NCBI GenBank assembly: GCA_023091735.1
Contig: JALKBU010000299.1
Location: 1-50,362, forward strand
Reading direction: 5' to 3'
Origin: Trichomonas tenax
Lineage: Eukaryota > Parabasalia > Trichomonadida > Trichomonadidae
DNA length: 50,362 nt
Shown piece by piece: positions 9,924-18,602 of this stretch. Position numbers and translations under genes: made by a program. Each line of letters starts with the position of its first letter. Positions within the stretch are counted from its first letter, which is position 1. The notes under the pieces are model-generated. The model saw nothing but the letters and a program-made list of their open reading frames with translations. It was not told the DNA's origin and searched no databases.

Positions 9924-10955
9924 ATGGATGATTTAGTTGGCGATCTTTCCAAATCATGGAACGGACCGCCTCCTGATGTGCCCGAGTCCTTCATTCCTAT
10001 CGATCTCCCGAAGTTCAATTATCCAAATGACTACGCGAATAACTTTAATAAAGATCCATTTGGAATGCTGACAATAGCTATGGCAACGGATTCGAACATT
10101 GTACACTTGGCCAACTTGGGGCCGTACTTATTCTACTGTAAAGGCATTTATCCATCGACAATGTCAAAGTTAATATTCGGACAACAATTTCCGTTTGAAT
10201 CTCGCTCTTTCTTATACTTTTATTTCTCGTCAATCAACCATGAATATATGAAGCTTTCGGATTCTATATACTACTGCCTCTCAAGAATCGCGTTTCCAGA
10301 CAATAAAGAAAGATTACAACTAATCATTGATATTTTCGCATCTGTTTTCAAAACCTGCAATCCGACGATAGAGTTCGACCTTCCAACTTTGTCAGGTTTG
10401 GTGAAAACTATTATTATCCAATCTGGAATGGCTGTCCCAGCTAAAAAGTATCCCAAGTCAAAATTCATGGAAATTACGAACAACCTAAACATAAAAAAAG
10501 AGTACAGAGAACGAATCTTCGAAGACGTCAATGCAAGACCCGTTCCTGTTTTCTTCACTTTCACGCATTTCAATTCTCCTCCTGAATACGAGAAGAAGGG
10601 AATGCTGAAGAAGATTGGTGGCCTGTTCAAGACAAAGAAAGATCGTTGCTTCGCTATAGAAGGATTTGTATTGAAATATTATCATGACAACACTATGAAA
10701 GACCAAATTGGAGAACTTGATATACCTGGCACTGTGTCGTCATACCAACCGGCACAGAAAAAGGATCCCGAGCACCTTCTCATTCGGAAGATTGGCGGTG
10801 GTTCCTTAGGTTATAAGATTTCCAAAGAAGGAATCCGTAAGAAGAGTAATCACTCTGACTATGTAGCATACTCTGATAGAGCAGATATTACTTCATGGGC
10901 AAATAATCTTAATTTAATAGCTTTCTGGCAGTCTGTTTATGAACTTTTACCTTGA
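9924..10955 (+). CDS. Cytohesin-like Sec7-PH protein, probably catalytically dead Arf-GEF
   Basis: 343 aa. Residues 40-205 align without gaps over key stretches to a Sec7 domain: FNKDPFGML at the start, KGIYPSTMSKLIFG in place of LNKxAIGEYLG, and RIAFPDNKERLQLIIDIFASVFKTCNP in place of the FRLPGEAQKIDRIMEAF...CNP block. In that alignment the catalytic glutamate of the GEA motif corresponds to Asn127 and the preceding Gly to Asp126. The second active motif, usually LNTDLHN, is also missing (IIIQSGMAVPAKK). Residues 225-340 form a PH domain with a GLFKTKKDRCFAIEG start and a conserved Trp near the end. The domain order is that of cytohesins. Membrane-recruited scaffold or regulatory function is inferred. 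Confidence 0.72.
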   Translation: MDDLVGDLSKSWNGPPPDVPESFIPIDLPKFNYPNDYANNFNKDPFGMLTIAMATDSNIVHLANLGPYLFYCKGIYPSTMSKLIFGQQFPFESRSFLYFYFSSINHEYMKLSDSIYYCLSRIAFPDNKERLQLIIDIFASVFKTCNPTIEFDLPTLSGLVKTIIIQSGMAVPAKKYPKSKFMEITNNLNIKKEYRERIFEDVNARPVPVFFTFTHFNSPPEYEKKGMLKKIGGLFKTKKDRCFAIEGFVLKYYHDNTMKDQIGELDIPGTVSSYQPAQKKDPEHLLIRKIGGGSLGYKISKEGIRKKSNHSDYVAYSDRADITSWANNLNLIAFWQSVYELLP

Positions 10956-12708
10956 AACGTATATCAAATAGAAATAAATTACTATTATATTCGGTTACAA
11001 TTTATATATTTTCTATATATAACTGAATTATCCGACTAAACTTGCGAAATTACTCATAATTGGATATGGATAACAATGGTAAAGAAAATAACATGCATCA
11101 ATCGAGGAATTTTCGAGAAAAAGTGATTTTAAATTTTTCAATTTAAATCGACTTTATCTCTTGATGTAGTGACTTTTACTTCTTAACTTAAACGTAACAT
11201 GAAACTATCTTTTCGTTTTCTATCTAATTATTATAATTATTTTGTATTTACTTCTTTTTTTGTAAATTCATATCATAACATTTCGACGAATTTCAGACAT
11301 TTCTTATGCTCATCAGTACATCTTAGCAGCTCCTTTAACAAATGACTACAGCCGGAAGGTCAGAGCATGGTGTTGTCGGTGGCGACCTCATCTTGATCTC
11401 CGCCAACCATAAAATGAGGAGTTGTCCTTTGTGGCTTTTTCTATATACTATACACACATTTCCTATATCATTCTTATCATTAAATCGAAGAACTAAATTT
11501 TAACGGATCTTTTGTGATATTACATGACAAAAAATGTATTTACATGTCATATTTTACATTTACTACAAATATCTTGTTCAAACAAAGCCAAGCTCAAGCT
11601 GAAAACTATGGTAGCTAGCAGATAATCCCATTGAATATAGTGGAAGTTATATTAACTTGGAAACCTTCAAGTGCGAATATAACTTAAAATCAAACAGGAC
11701 GATATACTAGTATTATATCAATTTTCTTTCCTTTGTGGTCCTAAAATGCTCAGCATCGACTCTAGATTGCAAATGTTAAATAAAAATCATAGATTAAGCA
11801 AGGAATTTTCGAGATTTAAGTTTCCATTTTTACCTCTTCAAAATAACAAAATGATGGCATTAATAGAATTGACATTTCGTGATATTCCTGAATATCACGA
11901 AAGCAGCTCGATTTAGTGAGTTTTTTATTTGTGATAAAATTTGTAAATATTTCAAAAATTCTGAATAATAATCGTCAGCATTTCAAAATAAAAATATTTC
12001 TGAGATCAATTCAATTCTTTTCTTCTCAAAACGTTTTTAGATTAATGTTTTAAAAAACTGCGTCTCGCCTTACCTTTGACCTCTCTTTTATGAGCAGCCT
12101 CGCTTTCACCTTTCATGAATAGCATAACTATCGCATTATATTTACTTTTACATGTTTTTTCCCTCACAAATTGCAAAATTCAAAATTAGCTGTTTTCCTA
12201 CTAAATCTTGCCGGCCCCTGCTGCCCACGAAATGCTATACCCTAGAATACGATTGTAAGCCTTATTACTTGCTTACAGAAGATATCATGATCATGATTAA
12301 ACGAATCTCCGAGCTTAAAATCTTATTTTCTTTTATTCTACCCAAAGGGCTTCTTGGAATTTCGATTCTGCAAAGAAAAAATTATGTTTTTTCTACTTGA
12401 TAAAATTTTGTCACGTAAATCAATTATACGTGTCATATTTTATTTCTCATGTCTTCAATCATAAAAAGCATGTTTATATCTAACATGCAACTTTTAAAAC
12501 ATGAATCAATAAAATCACCTCCTTGAAGGCATTGTGTATTTTGATTGCGAAAGGCTGAATTTAATTTCAAAATCAATCAATGGAATTAACCTTATAATAA
12601 AATATTGATTTGCTCGAGAATTAGTCGATCAATACCAATTTTTATTTACAAAATATATTTTCTGGTATATTATCTATCTGTTTATTCAATAATAATTTTA
12701 AAGCCACG
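10956..12708. other. Gene-free 1.75-kb spacer with palindrome, GC-rich island and promoter motifs
   Basis: No secure gene. Notable pieces are a GC-richer island at about 11325-11435, a perfect 13-bp inverted repeat at 11875-11902, a 14-bp motif AGGAATTTTCGAGA present near 11104 and near 11802, and copies of the upstream motif family (ACATGACAAAAA and TTTACATGTCA near 11520-11555; GTCACGTAAA, ACGTGTCA and CTCATGTC near 12410-12455). A frame at 12152-12400 has no recognisable product. Confidence 0.4.
11875..11902. repeat. Perfect 13-bp inverted repeat (2-nt spacer)
   Basis: Left arm TTTCGTGATATTC (11875-11887), spacer CT, right arm GAATATCACGAAA (11890-11902). All 13 positions pair. It lies alone in the spacer upstream of the Rab gene. 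It could be a binding site for a dimeric protein or a cruciform-forming element. Confidence 0.85.
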
Positions 12709-13320
12709 ATGATCAATTTTTTTTCGATGAACGCCAATATTTCGGAGGGAGACCCTACAAATTTCAAAGTCTGCATTATTGGCGAAGAAGGTGTCGGCAA
12801 AACAGCGATTCTCAACAGATACATCACTGGCGCATTCGTTTCTAACTACAAACCAACAATCGCGGCTGCTTTCATGAGCGCACACGAGATTGTTGGCGAT
12901 CATACTGTTACTCTCAACATATGGGATACGGCAGGACAAGAAAAATATCAATCTATGATGCCTTTATACCTAAGAAATGTCGATTGTGTGATTTTAGTTT
13001 GCGATGTCATTAAACCATCGTCGGCACAATACATAGAGCGTTGGATTGAACAGGAATTTCCAAGCATTCGTCCTGCGCCGATTTTATTAGTTTGTATAAA
13101 TAAATCTGATTGCCAACAATCATATAGCACCCAAAATCTCGAAGAATCGATGAAAGAGAAAGGCGTTAAGATATTCTACACCTCTTCATTGAATGGAAAC
13201 AACATCGCTGCTGTTTTTAACACAGTTGGAACAGCTCTTGATGAAGAATCATCGCGTAGACGCCCTGATATCCGTAAAATACGTGCAAAGAATCAATCTG
13301 GAGGTTGCTGCAACCACTAA
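12709..13320 (+). CDS. Rab-family small GTPase
   Basis: 203 aa. The nucleotide-binding motifs are all present: Walker A GEEGVGKT (25-32), switch I threonine in KPTI (T50), DTAGQE (73-78), NKSD (131-134) and TSS in place of the usual SAK. The C-terminus GGCCNH provides two adjacent cysteines for geranylgeranylation, as in Rabs of the CCxx type. The core around FVSNYKPTI and AGQEKYQSMMPLY is closest to the Rab5/Rab21/Rab22 group, but subfamily is uncertain. It acts as a GTP-switched membrane-traffic regulator. A second ATG at 12727 (MNANISEG) is the more conventional start; the six extra residues MINFFS are not typical of Rabs. Confidence 0.92.
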   Translation: MINFFSMNANISEGDPTNFKVCIIGEEGVGKTAILNRYITGAFVSNYKPTIAAAFMSAHEIVGDHTVTLNIWDTAGQEKYQSMMPLYLRNVDCVILVCDVIKPSSAQYIERWIEQEFPSIRPAPILLVCINKSDCQQSYSTQNLEESMKEKGVKIFYTSSLNGNNIAAVFNTVGTALDEESSRRRPDIRKIRAKNQSGGCCNH

Positions 13321-13842
13321 ATTTCTTTATAAATTTTATAGAATTAAATAAGTATAGTAATTTAAATTTAAGCATTATTCTTTCGAAAATTTCAATTCGC
13401 ATAAATCATGTCATTAGAAACAAGAATAATATCAGAGACCAAAATGATAAACATGAGTTCAAATTTGTTAGGTACCTATATATATTTGAATTCGCCTAAA
13501 ATTAAATGCTCTATTCCTAATATAGTTTTGCAAGTGATATATTCAAAATATCAATATATTATTAGAAATAAGTTATATATTAAATGTTATAAGTACTAAA
13601 GTAACAATGTATCATATTCTCAAAAGTAAATTATGTAAAAACACTTAATATCATTTGAAAATTTGTAAATCAAGAATTATGACAAAAGTTTGTCATAACT
13701 ATGTATTAAATGCGCAGTTTTGATGATATTTGGTGTGTTTTTGTAGTGAATTTAGAAGATTTGATATTGGCTGTTTCAAAATGAAAAGTAATTTTGTAAA
13801 AATTGAAGTAATTTGGACAATTTCATGCATTTATCAAAGGTT
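13321..13842. other. Intergenic, convergent gene ends
   Basis: AT-rich spacer between the Rab stop and the eS24 stop. Short overlapping frames here have the composition of non-coding DNA. An inverted pair near 13680-13697 (ATGACAAAAGTTTGTCAT) could form a small hairpin. Confidence 0.45.
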
Positions 13843-14265
13843 TTACTGATTGCCAAGTTCCTCCTTACGCTGCTGGCGCTTGATCTTGTGAGCCTCAGCA
13901 CGCTTGCCAGAGCCCCAGACCTTAACTTTCTGGCGGCGGGCGTTCTTACGCATACGGCGTGTGACCTTTCCCTTCTCAGCGAGGCCAGCCTTGATGAGGC
14001 GGTGCTTTGGCTCTGTCTTCTTGAGGGCATCGAGGTTATCATAAACAAATCCGAAGCCTGTTGTGCGGCCACCACCGAACTTTGTCTCTAATCCGAAAAT
14101 AACAACGAGATCCTTGGAAGCCTTAAGGCGTTGAGCGACTTCCTCCTTGATTTCGTCGCGTGTTGGGGCCTTAGCGCCGAGGTGCTGCATATCGACGACA
14201 AATTGCTTACGGTCGAGGAGTTTGTTGACGATGTACTTACGAATGTGAAGGGTGACCTTGGACAT
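13843..14265 (-). CDS. RPS24: 40S ribosomal protein eS24
   Basis: 140 aa, beginning MSKVTLHIRKYIVNKLL. Family features are clear: the LLDRKQFVVDMQHLG segment, FGLETKFGGGRTTGFGFVYDN and the basic C-terminal helix with RMRKNARRQKVKVWG. It is a small-subunit ribosomal component. The open frame extends 16 codons upstream, but those codons are not conserved. The upstream part contains AAAAAGTGTC (14291-14300, minus sense) and GGCCTTTTG immediately before the ATG, both shared with the uL3 gene at the end of the window. Codon use is strongly biased, as expected for high expression. Confidence 0.95.
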   Translation of the reverse strand: MSKVTLHIRKYIVNKLLDRKQFVVDMQHLGAKAPTRDEIKEEVAQRLKASKDLVVIFGLETKFGGGRTTGFGFVYDNLDALKKTEPKHRLIKAGLAEKGKVTRRMRKNARRQKVKVWGSGKRAEAHKIKRQQRKEELGNQ

Positions 14266-15071
14266 TACAAAAGGCCAGCCAAAAACCCCCGACACTTTTT
14301 GCTCTGAAGGCAAATCTTTCTTTTTGTTCTTTTTACTGGCATTTTATATGTAATTTTCTATGTAGATTATATATTTTGTATTTATTTTGGCTGAAAATGA
14401 GTTTTTGATTGATATATTTTTATATTAAAATTTTTTTGTTTGATATTTTTAATGCATTCATTTATGCCATCTTAAATTTTGATTTTCTGTTTTCATTTTC
14501 TTGATTTTTAATTTTTCCTCATCTAAGATTTGCAATAAAATCATTTTATTTTTTTAGAAATCACAAAATTTCAAAATTTCTATGAATACATCTACAATCT
14601 AAATCTGTAAAATTCTTCAAAAATATATTTATAATCATGTACTTCCAAAAGAATATAGATTCTCATCATTTTGATATTTGACTTCGATATTTTTTTTTGT
14701 AACATGATGATAAAAATCATGGAATAATCAAAAATCTAAGAGTAAAGATTATATGTAATACTAAAAGTCGCAGAACACATTTATATTAGTAAATTCCTAA
14801 TTCAAAGAACTTCAAAACTCCATGACAAAAAAAAATCAATATTGCATATATAATGCAAAAGTATAATCAAGGAGTGTTAGCTAGGAGAAGCACAACATTA
14901 TATTTTATAACGAAATATCATGAGATATAACACATCGAAAGACTTTCTAAATAAAGAATATGGTAGAAATAGAAAAAGCTAAAAAGATTTATATGAGAAT
15001 AAAGGTACACTGCAGCATCAATAAAGCGAGAAAAAGTAAAGTAAACGTGACAATAAAAGTGCCAAATCAAA
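14266..15071 (+). promoter_or_regulatory. Divergent promoter region between eS24 and the glycine-rich gene
   Basis: About 0.8 kb, very AT-rich, with no ORF of note. At the eS24 end (minus sense) lie AAAAAGTGTC and GGCCTTTTG. At the glycine-rich gene end (plus sense) AAAAGTGCCA at 15055-15064 lies 7 bases before the ATG, and a related AACGTGACA lies at about 15045. These resemble the start-proximal boxes of other genes in the window. Confidence 0.4.
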
Positions 15072-16064
15072 ATGTCATACGGAAATCAAGGCAATTACCA
15101 AGACAATTACTCAAACCGTGGTAACTACAACGGCGACAACGGAAACTACGGTGGAAATGGCCGAAATGGAGGCTACGACAACTACGGAAATGGTAATCAA
15201 GATAGATATGGAGGCAACCAGGGCGGATACAACGACCGCGGATATGGTGGAAACCAAGGAAACTACGGAGGAAACCAGGGCGGATATAATGACCGCAACC
15301 AGGGATACAACGATGGATCACGAGGTAATTATGGTGGCCCCAATAGAGGCAATTACAGCGACGGATACAACGATGGACCGAACAGAGGTAACTACAACGA
15401 TGGATATGGCAGAAACCAAGGAGGAAGCAGCTACAACGATGGTTACAACGGTGGCCAGCGAGGAAACTACAATGATGGATACGGAAACGGCAACCGCGGA
15501 AATTACAACGACAGAAATCACGGAGGTCGCGGTGGATACAACGACGGCTATGATAACAGCAACCGCGGCGGCGGATATAACGATGGATATGATAATGGTA
15601 ACCGTGGGGGCGGTTACAATGACGGCGGCAACCGAGGAGGCTATAACGATAGTTACAACAGCGGCCCACGCGGTGGTAATTTTGATGGAATTTATAATGG
15701 CCCACGTGGCGGCAATGGAGGCGATCGCCGCAACTACGATAACGGTGGCTCCGGCGGACAGCGCAATGGAGGCTACGGTGGCGACAGAAATGGAGGATAC
15801 AACGATAGTGGACGTGGAGGACACGGAAACGACCGCGGAGGCTATGGAAATGACCGCAACTCCATCGGTGGTAGCTCCGGTGGCAACCAGGACCGCCGTG
15901 GAAGTGGCTACGGTGCTGATCGCCGTGGTGGCAGAGACAACGGCCCAGAAATCGATGGACCATCCTCAGACCTTATCAGCCAGGCGAGAGACATCGTTGC
16001 CAAAGGACCAACAAAGTTTGAGGCAGTTGTTTCTAAGTTTGCTGAGGATGAACCATGGGAGTAA
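15072..16064 (+). CDS. Gly/Asn/Tyr/Asp-rich low-complexity protein (prion-like, RGG-containing)
   Basis: 330 aa. Residues 1-290 are an imperfect repeat of short units such as GGYNDGY, RGNYNDG and NRGGGYND, with many RGG/RGN steps and almost no hydrophobic residues besides Tyr. The last 40 residues differ: a short helical segment SQARDIVAKGPTKFEAVVSKFAEDE ending in PWE. Tyr/Gly/Arg-rich chains of this kind in other eukaryotes bind RNA and drive condensate formation; that role is inferred. No RRM or other folded domain is visible. The repetitive composition produces long spurious frames on both strands. The C-terminal segment is conserved-looking and may be a docking motif. Confidence 0.85.
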   Translation: MSYGNQGNYQDNYSNRGNYNGDNGNYGGNGRNGGYDNYGNGNQDRYGGNQGGYNDRGYGGNQGNYGGNQGGYNDRNQGYNDGSRGNYGGPNRGNYSDGYNDGPNRGNYNDGYGRNQGGSSYNDGYNGGQRGNYNDGYGNGNRGNYNDRNHGGRGGYNDGYDNSNRGGGYNDGYDNGNRGGGYNDGGNRGGYNDSYNSGPRGGNFDGIYNGPRGGNGGDRRNYDNGGSGGQRNGGYGGDRNGGYNDSGRGGHGNDRGGYGNDRNSIGGSSGGNQDRRGSGYGADRRGGRDNGPEIDGPSSDLISQARDIVAKGPTKFEAVVSKFAEDEPWE

Positions 16065-16496
16065 TTGTATTGTTATCGAATCTGCTCATTGTTGAGGTTT
16101 TGCTGATTTAATCTTGATAAAGTCATTAAATATTCTTTAAATTTAGCCATATTTCTACCGAAAAATTCAAATTTTCCTGGGTATATACAGTTACTTTATC
16201 AAATAAAAAGCTAATGCTTAATGGAGTGAATTTCGAGAAAGAGCTGTTTTTCAAACATTCTTTGATCAATATCTCGTTATGTATGAGTAATATAGAAATA
16301 TTGCAAAGATAATATATGTGCTTTCTAGTAGTGATTAGAATGATTTGTTTTTATGCCCGGCTTACGTTCGAATGACGTACATACAGAGGCATGTCAAACG
16401 AAGCAGAAATCAGCTTAAGTATTACTTTAAAAATCTATTTACTAACAAAATATAACAAAACAAATATTAACAAACAAAATTCACAAATATATAACA
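16065..16496. other. Intergenic, convergent gene ends
   Basis: AT-rich spacer between the glycine-rich gene and the LRR gene. A variant of the GAATTTTCGAGA motif (GTGAATTTCGAGAAA, near 16224) occurs here as well. No RNA or ORF was recognised. Confidence 0.45.
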
Positions 16497-18533
16497 TTAT
16501 TTCGAGAGTTTTTCAGCTGCTTTTGACTTAGATTTCTTTGGAGACTTCTTTCTCGCGCTCTTCTTCGGTGATTTCTTTCTCTTTCTCGAAGATGTCGCTG
16601 TTTTCTCAGCTTCTTTGAGTTCCTCGATTTTGTCGACAAGGAAGATTGGATCGCTCGTGTACTGACTGAAATCTATCTGTGGAGGTACGAAGTTTCGTAG
16701 CTGCTCTGGGTCCTGGATCTTTTCTTTCGTTTCTTCAATGATTTTCTGTATTTGATCAATCTTTCTCTGCAAATCCATTTCTTCTTGTTGTTGCTGTTCT
16801 TGATCTTTTTGTATTTCTTCCTTGAGTTTCTCTGTATCTGCTATTAGCTTCTCTGTGAGGACTTCTTCACGAGCGGTGCTGTTTTTGATGTCTTGGATTT
16901 GCCCTTCAAGCTGCGATCTCATTATTTCTCTTTCTTCTTCGTTCTTCTTCGCCAATTTATATTCTTCTTGCGTCATCTCTTTCTCTATTGCGATCGCTTT
17001 GTTCAGCTCTGTCAACTTCTGCTCAGAGCTTTGGTATGTGTTGGCAATCTCAGCTTGTGTATCAACGACATCAGATTCGAGTTGTCTTCTTGTTTCCTTC
17101 AAACTCTTGAGTCGCGATTCTGCTTCAGGCATTTTAGTTCTCTGTATGGAAAGCTGCACGAGCTCCTTCTTAAGAGGCTGCAGGTTTATTTCTCTTTGAA
17201 TCTGCTTGTTTCTTTGGCAAAGCTGATTTATTGCTTGAGTAACAAAGTGATCAATTTGCGTTGCAGAAACATCGATTGAGAAAATAATTTCATTCGTTCT
17301 GATTGCTTCCAATATAGAATAACCGCATTCGCGTGTCAAGAAGTTATCACTGAGCTTAAGAACTCTCAGTCCTTTGTTCTCTTTGAGAGCTGTGGCAATT
17401 TCTACAGCAAACTCATCAGAGATTCTGCAAGATGACAAATTCAGCTTCGTTAATGAATCATTTCCTGAAATGGACTGCGCAATCGCGTGCGCACCAGTGT
17501 CGCCAATTCCATTCTTGGAAATATCCAAACAGCACAAAACGTTGTTGTTAGAAATTAATTCTGAGATATGTTCAGCGCTTTGGTCTGTAATGTTGTTATT
17601 TCCAACGTTTAACTCACAAAGTGTAAAGTTTTCTATCAATGCTTGAGATATTGCCATGAATCCCAAATCTCCGATCTCATTATCAGAAATATCAAGGACA
17701 ATCAAGCTTTCATTCGTCTTCAGTGACTCTGCAAGAGCAATACCGGCTTTCTCTGATAATTGGCACTTATGTATATCAAGATATGTCAAACTTTTCATGT
17801 TGTTAAATTGTGCAAGGAAATTTGGACCGAATGGATCAGGAAGAGGGGAAATATGCATATCCAGGAATTTCAGGTTAGGATTGAGAAGAAGACCATTAGT
17901 AACAATTTCTTGTTCCTTTGGTGCAAATCCATTTTCTGAAATTGAGATTGATTTTAATGCGGAACTTGTCTCAATATATCTTGCCAAATCATTATCCATG
18001 GTCAATCTACGAGCACCAACACGAAAACTCATCGTTAATCCTGATAATCCAATACATTCAATTCTATTTGCGTTACTTACTGCTCTTACGATATCTGTGA
18101 GTGCTGGAATGGTAAATTTGTTGTTATGCCACGCAACTCCTGATGTGCCAATTTGAAGACTCGTTATACTTGTGTTATTAATTATATCAATAATTGAAGG
18201 AACTGCTTGATTAGTAAAATCATTACATCCTATGTCCAAAACTTTGACTTTCGTATTTATCATCAATAATTGCAAAAGGCTGTGAATTCCGTGATCTCGA
18301 ATTAAGTTTCCGTACAAATTAAACACTGTAATTTGCTGATTTGCTCTGATTATTTTCGAAAGTTTCGTCAAAACGTTGATACCAATTCTCTGTCCCGATA
18401 AATTTAAAACGCCAATGGCAAATGATGCCTTTAATTGATTGCAAAAACGTTTATAGTCATCTTCAGAGTAAGGAGCATTGTTATCCCTCAGTTTTGCTTT
18501 AAAAATTCCTTCAAATGAAGGATCATTCGACAT
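16497..18533 (-). CDS. RNI-type leucine-rich repeat protein with C-terminal coiled coil and basic tail
   Basis: 678 aa. Residues 30-430 hold about 12 ribonuclease-inhibitor-type LRRs of about 28 residues, with units such as LIVLDISDNEIGDLGFMAISQAL and LCELNVGNNNITDQSAEHI. Residues 440-640 form a long Glu/Lys/Gln-rich coiled coil (LTELNKAIAIEKEMTQEEYKLAKK and similar). The tail is basic with repeated KKSPKK/ARKKSPKKS, a possible nuclear-localisation or microtubule-binding segment. Its scaffold function is inferred from architecture only. It lies 69 bp downstream of the CK1 gene on the same strand. Confidence 0.88.
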   Translation of the reverse strand: MSNDPSFEGIFKAKLRDNNAPYSEDDYKRFCNQLKASFAIGVLNLSGQRIGINVLTKLSKIIRANQQITVFNLYGNLIRDHGIHSLLQLLMINTKVKVLDIGCNDFTNQAVPSIIDIINNTSITSLQIGTSGVAWHNNKFTIPALTDIVRAVSNANRIECIGLSGLTMSFRVGARRLTMDNDLARYIETSSALKSISISENGFAPKEQEIVTNGLLLNPNLKFLDMHISPLPDPFGPNFLAQFNNMKSLTYLDIHKCQLSEKAGIALAESLKTNESLIVLDISDNEIGDLGFMAISQALIENFTLCELNVGNNNITDQSAEHISELISNNNVLCCLDISKNGIGDTGAHAIAQSISGNDSLTKLNLSSCRISDEFAVEIATALKENKGLRVLKLSDNFLTRECGYSILEAIRTNEIIFSIDVSATQIDHFVTQAINQLCQRNKQIQREINLQPLKKELVQLSIQRTKMPEAESRLKSLKETRRQLESDVVDTQAEIANTYQSSEQKLTELNKAIAIEKEMTQEEYKLAKKNEEEREIMRSQLEGQIQDIKNSTAREEVLTEKLIADTEKLKEEIQKDQEQQQQEEMDLQRKIDQIQKIIEETKEKIQDPEQLRNFVPPQIDFSQYTSDPIFLVDKIEELKEAEKTATSSRKRKKSPKKSARKKSPKKSKSKAAEKLSK

Positions 18534-18602
18534 TTTATTTTTATTTTTAAACGAATATAACCTTAATAACTAACCTTAAATACAAACATTTTATACAAAC
18601 AT

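Noticed and set aside
9710..9931. 73-codon plus frame before the Sec7-PH gene
   Set aside because: It overlaps the Sec7-PH start in another frame and begins with a non-ATG codon; its composition is that of AT-rich spacer.
11325..11435. SRP RNA gene
   Set aside because: A CCGGAAGG-like string recalls SRP helix 8, but the rest of the conserved helix 8 and Alu-domain features are not present in the right order.
12152..12400. 82-codon plus frame
   Set aside because: No recognisable protein pattern and no upstream box; treated as chance.
15067..15963. Long minus-strand and alternative plus-strand frames over the glycine-rich gene
   Set aside because: They come from the repetitive composition of the real gene (Arg/His-rich or Thr/Met-rich translations) and have no start signals or family features.
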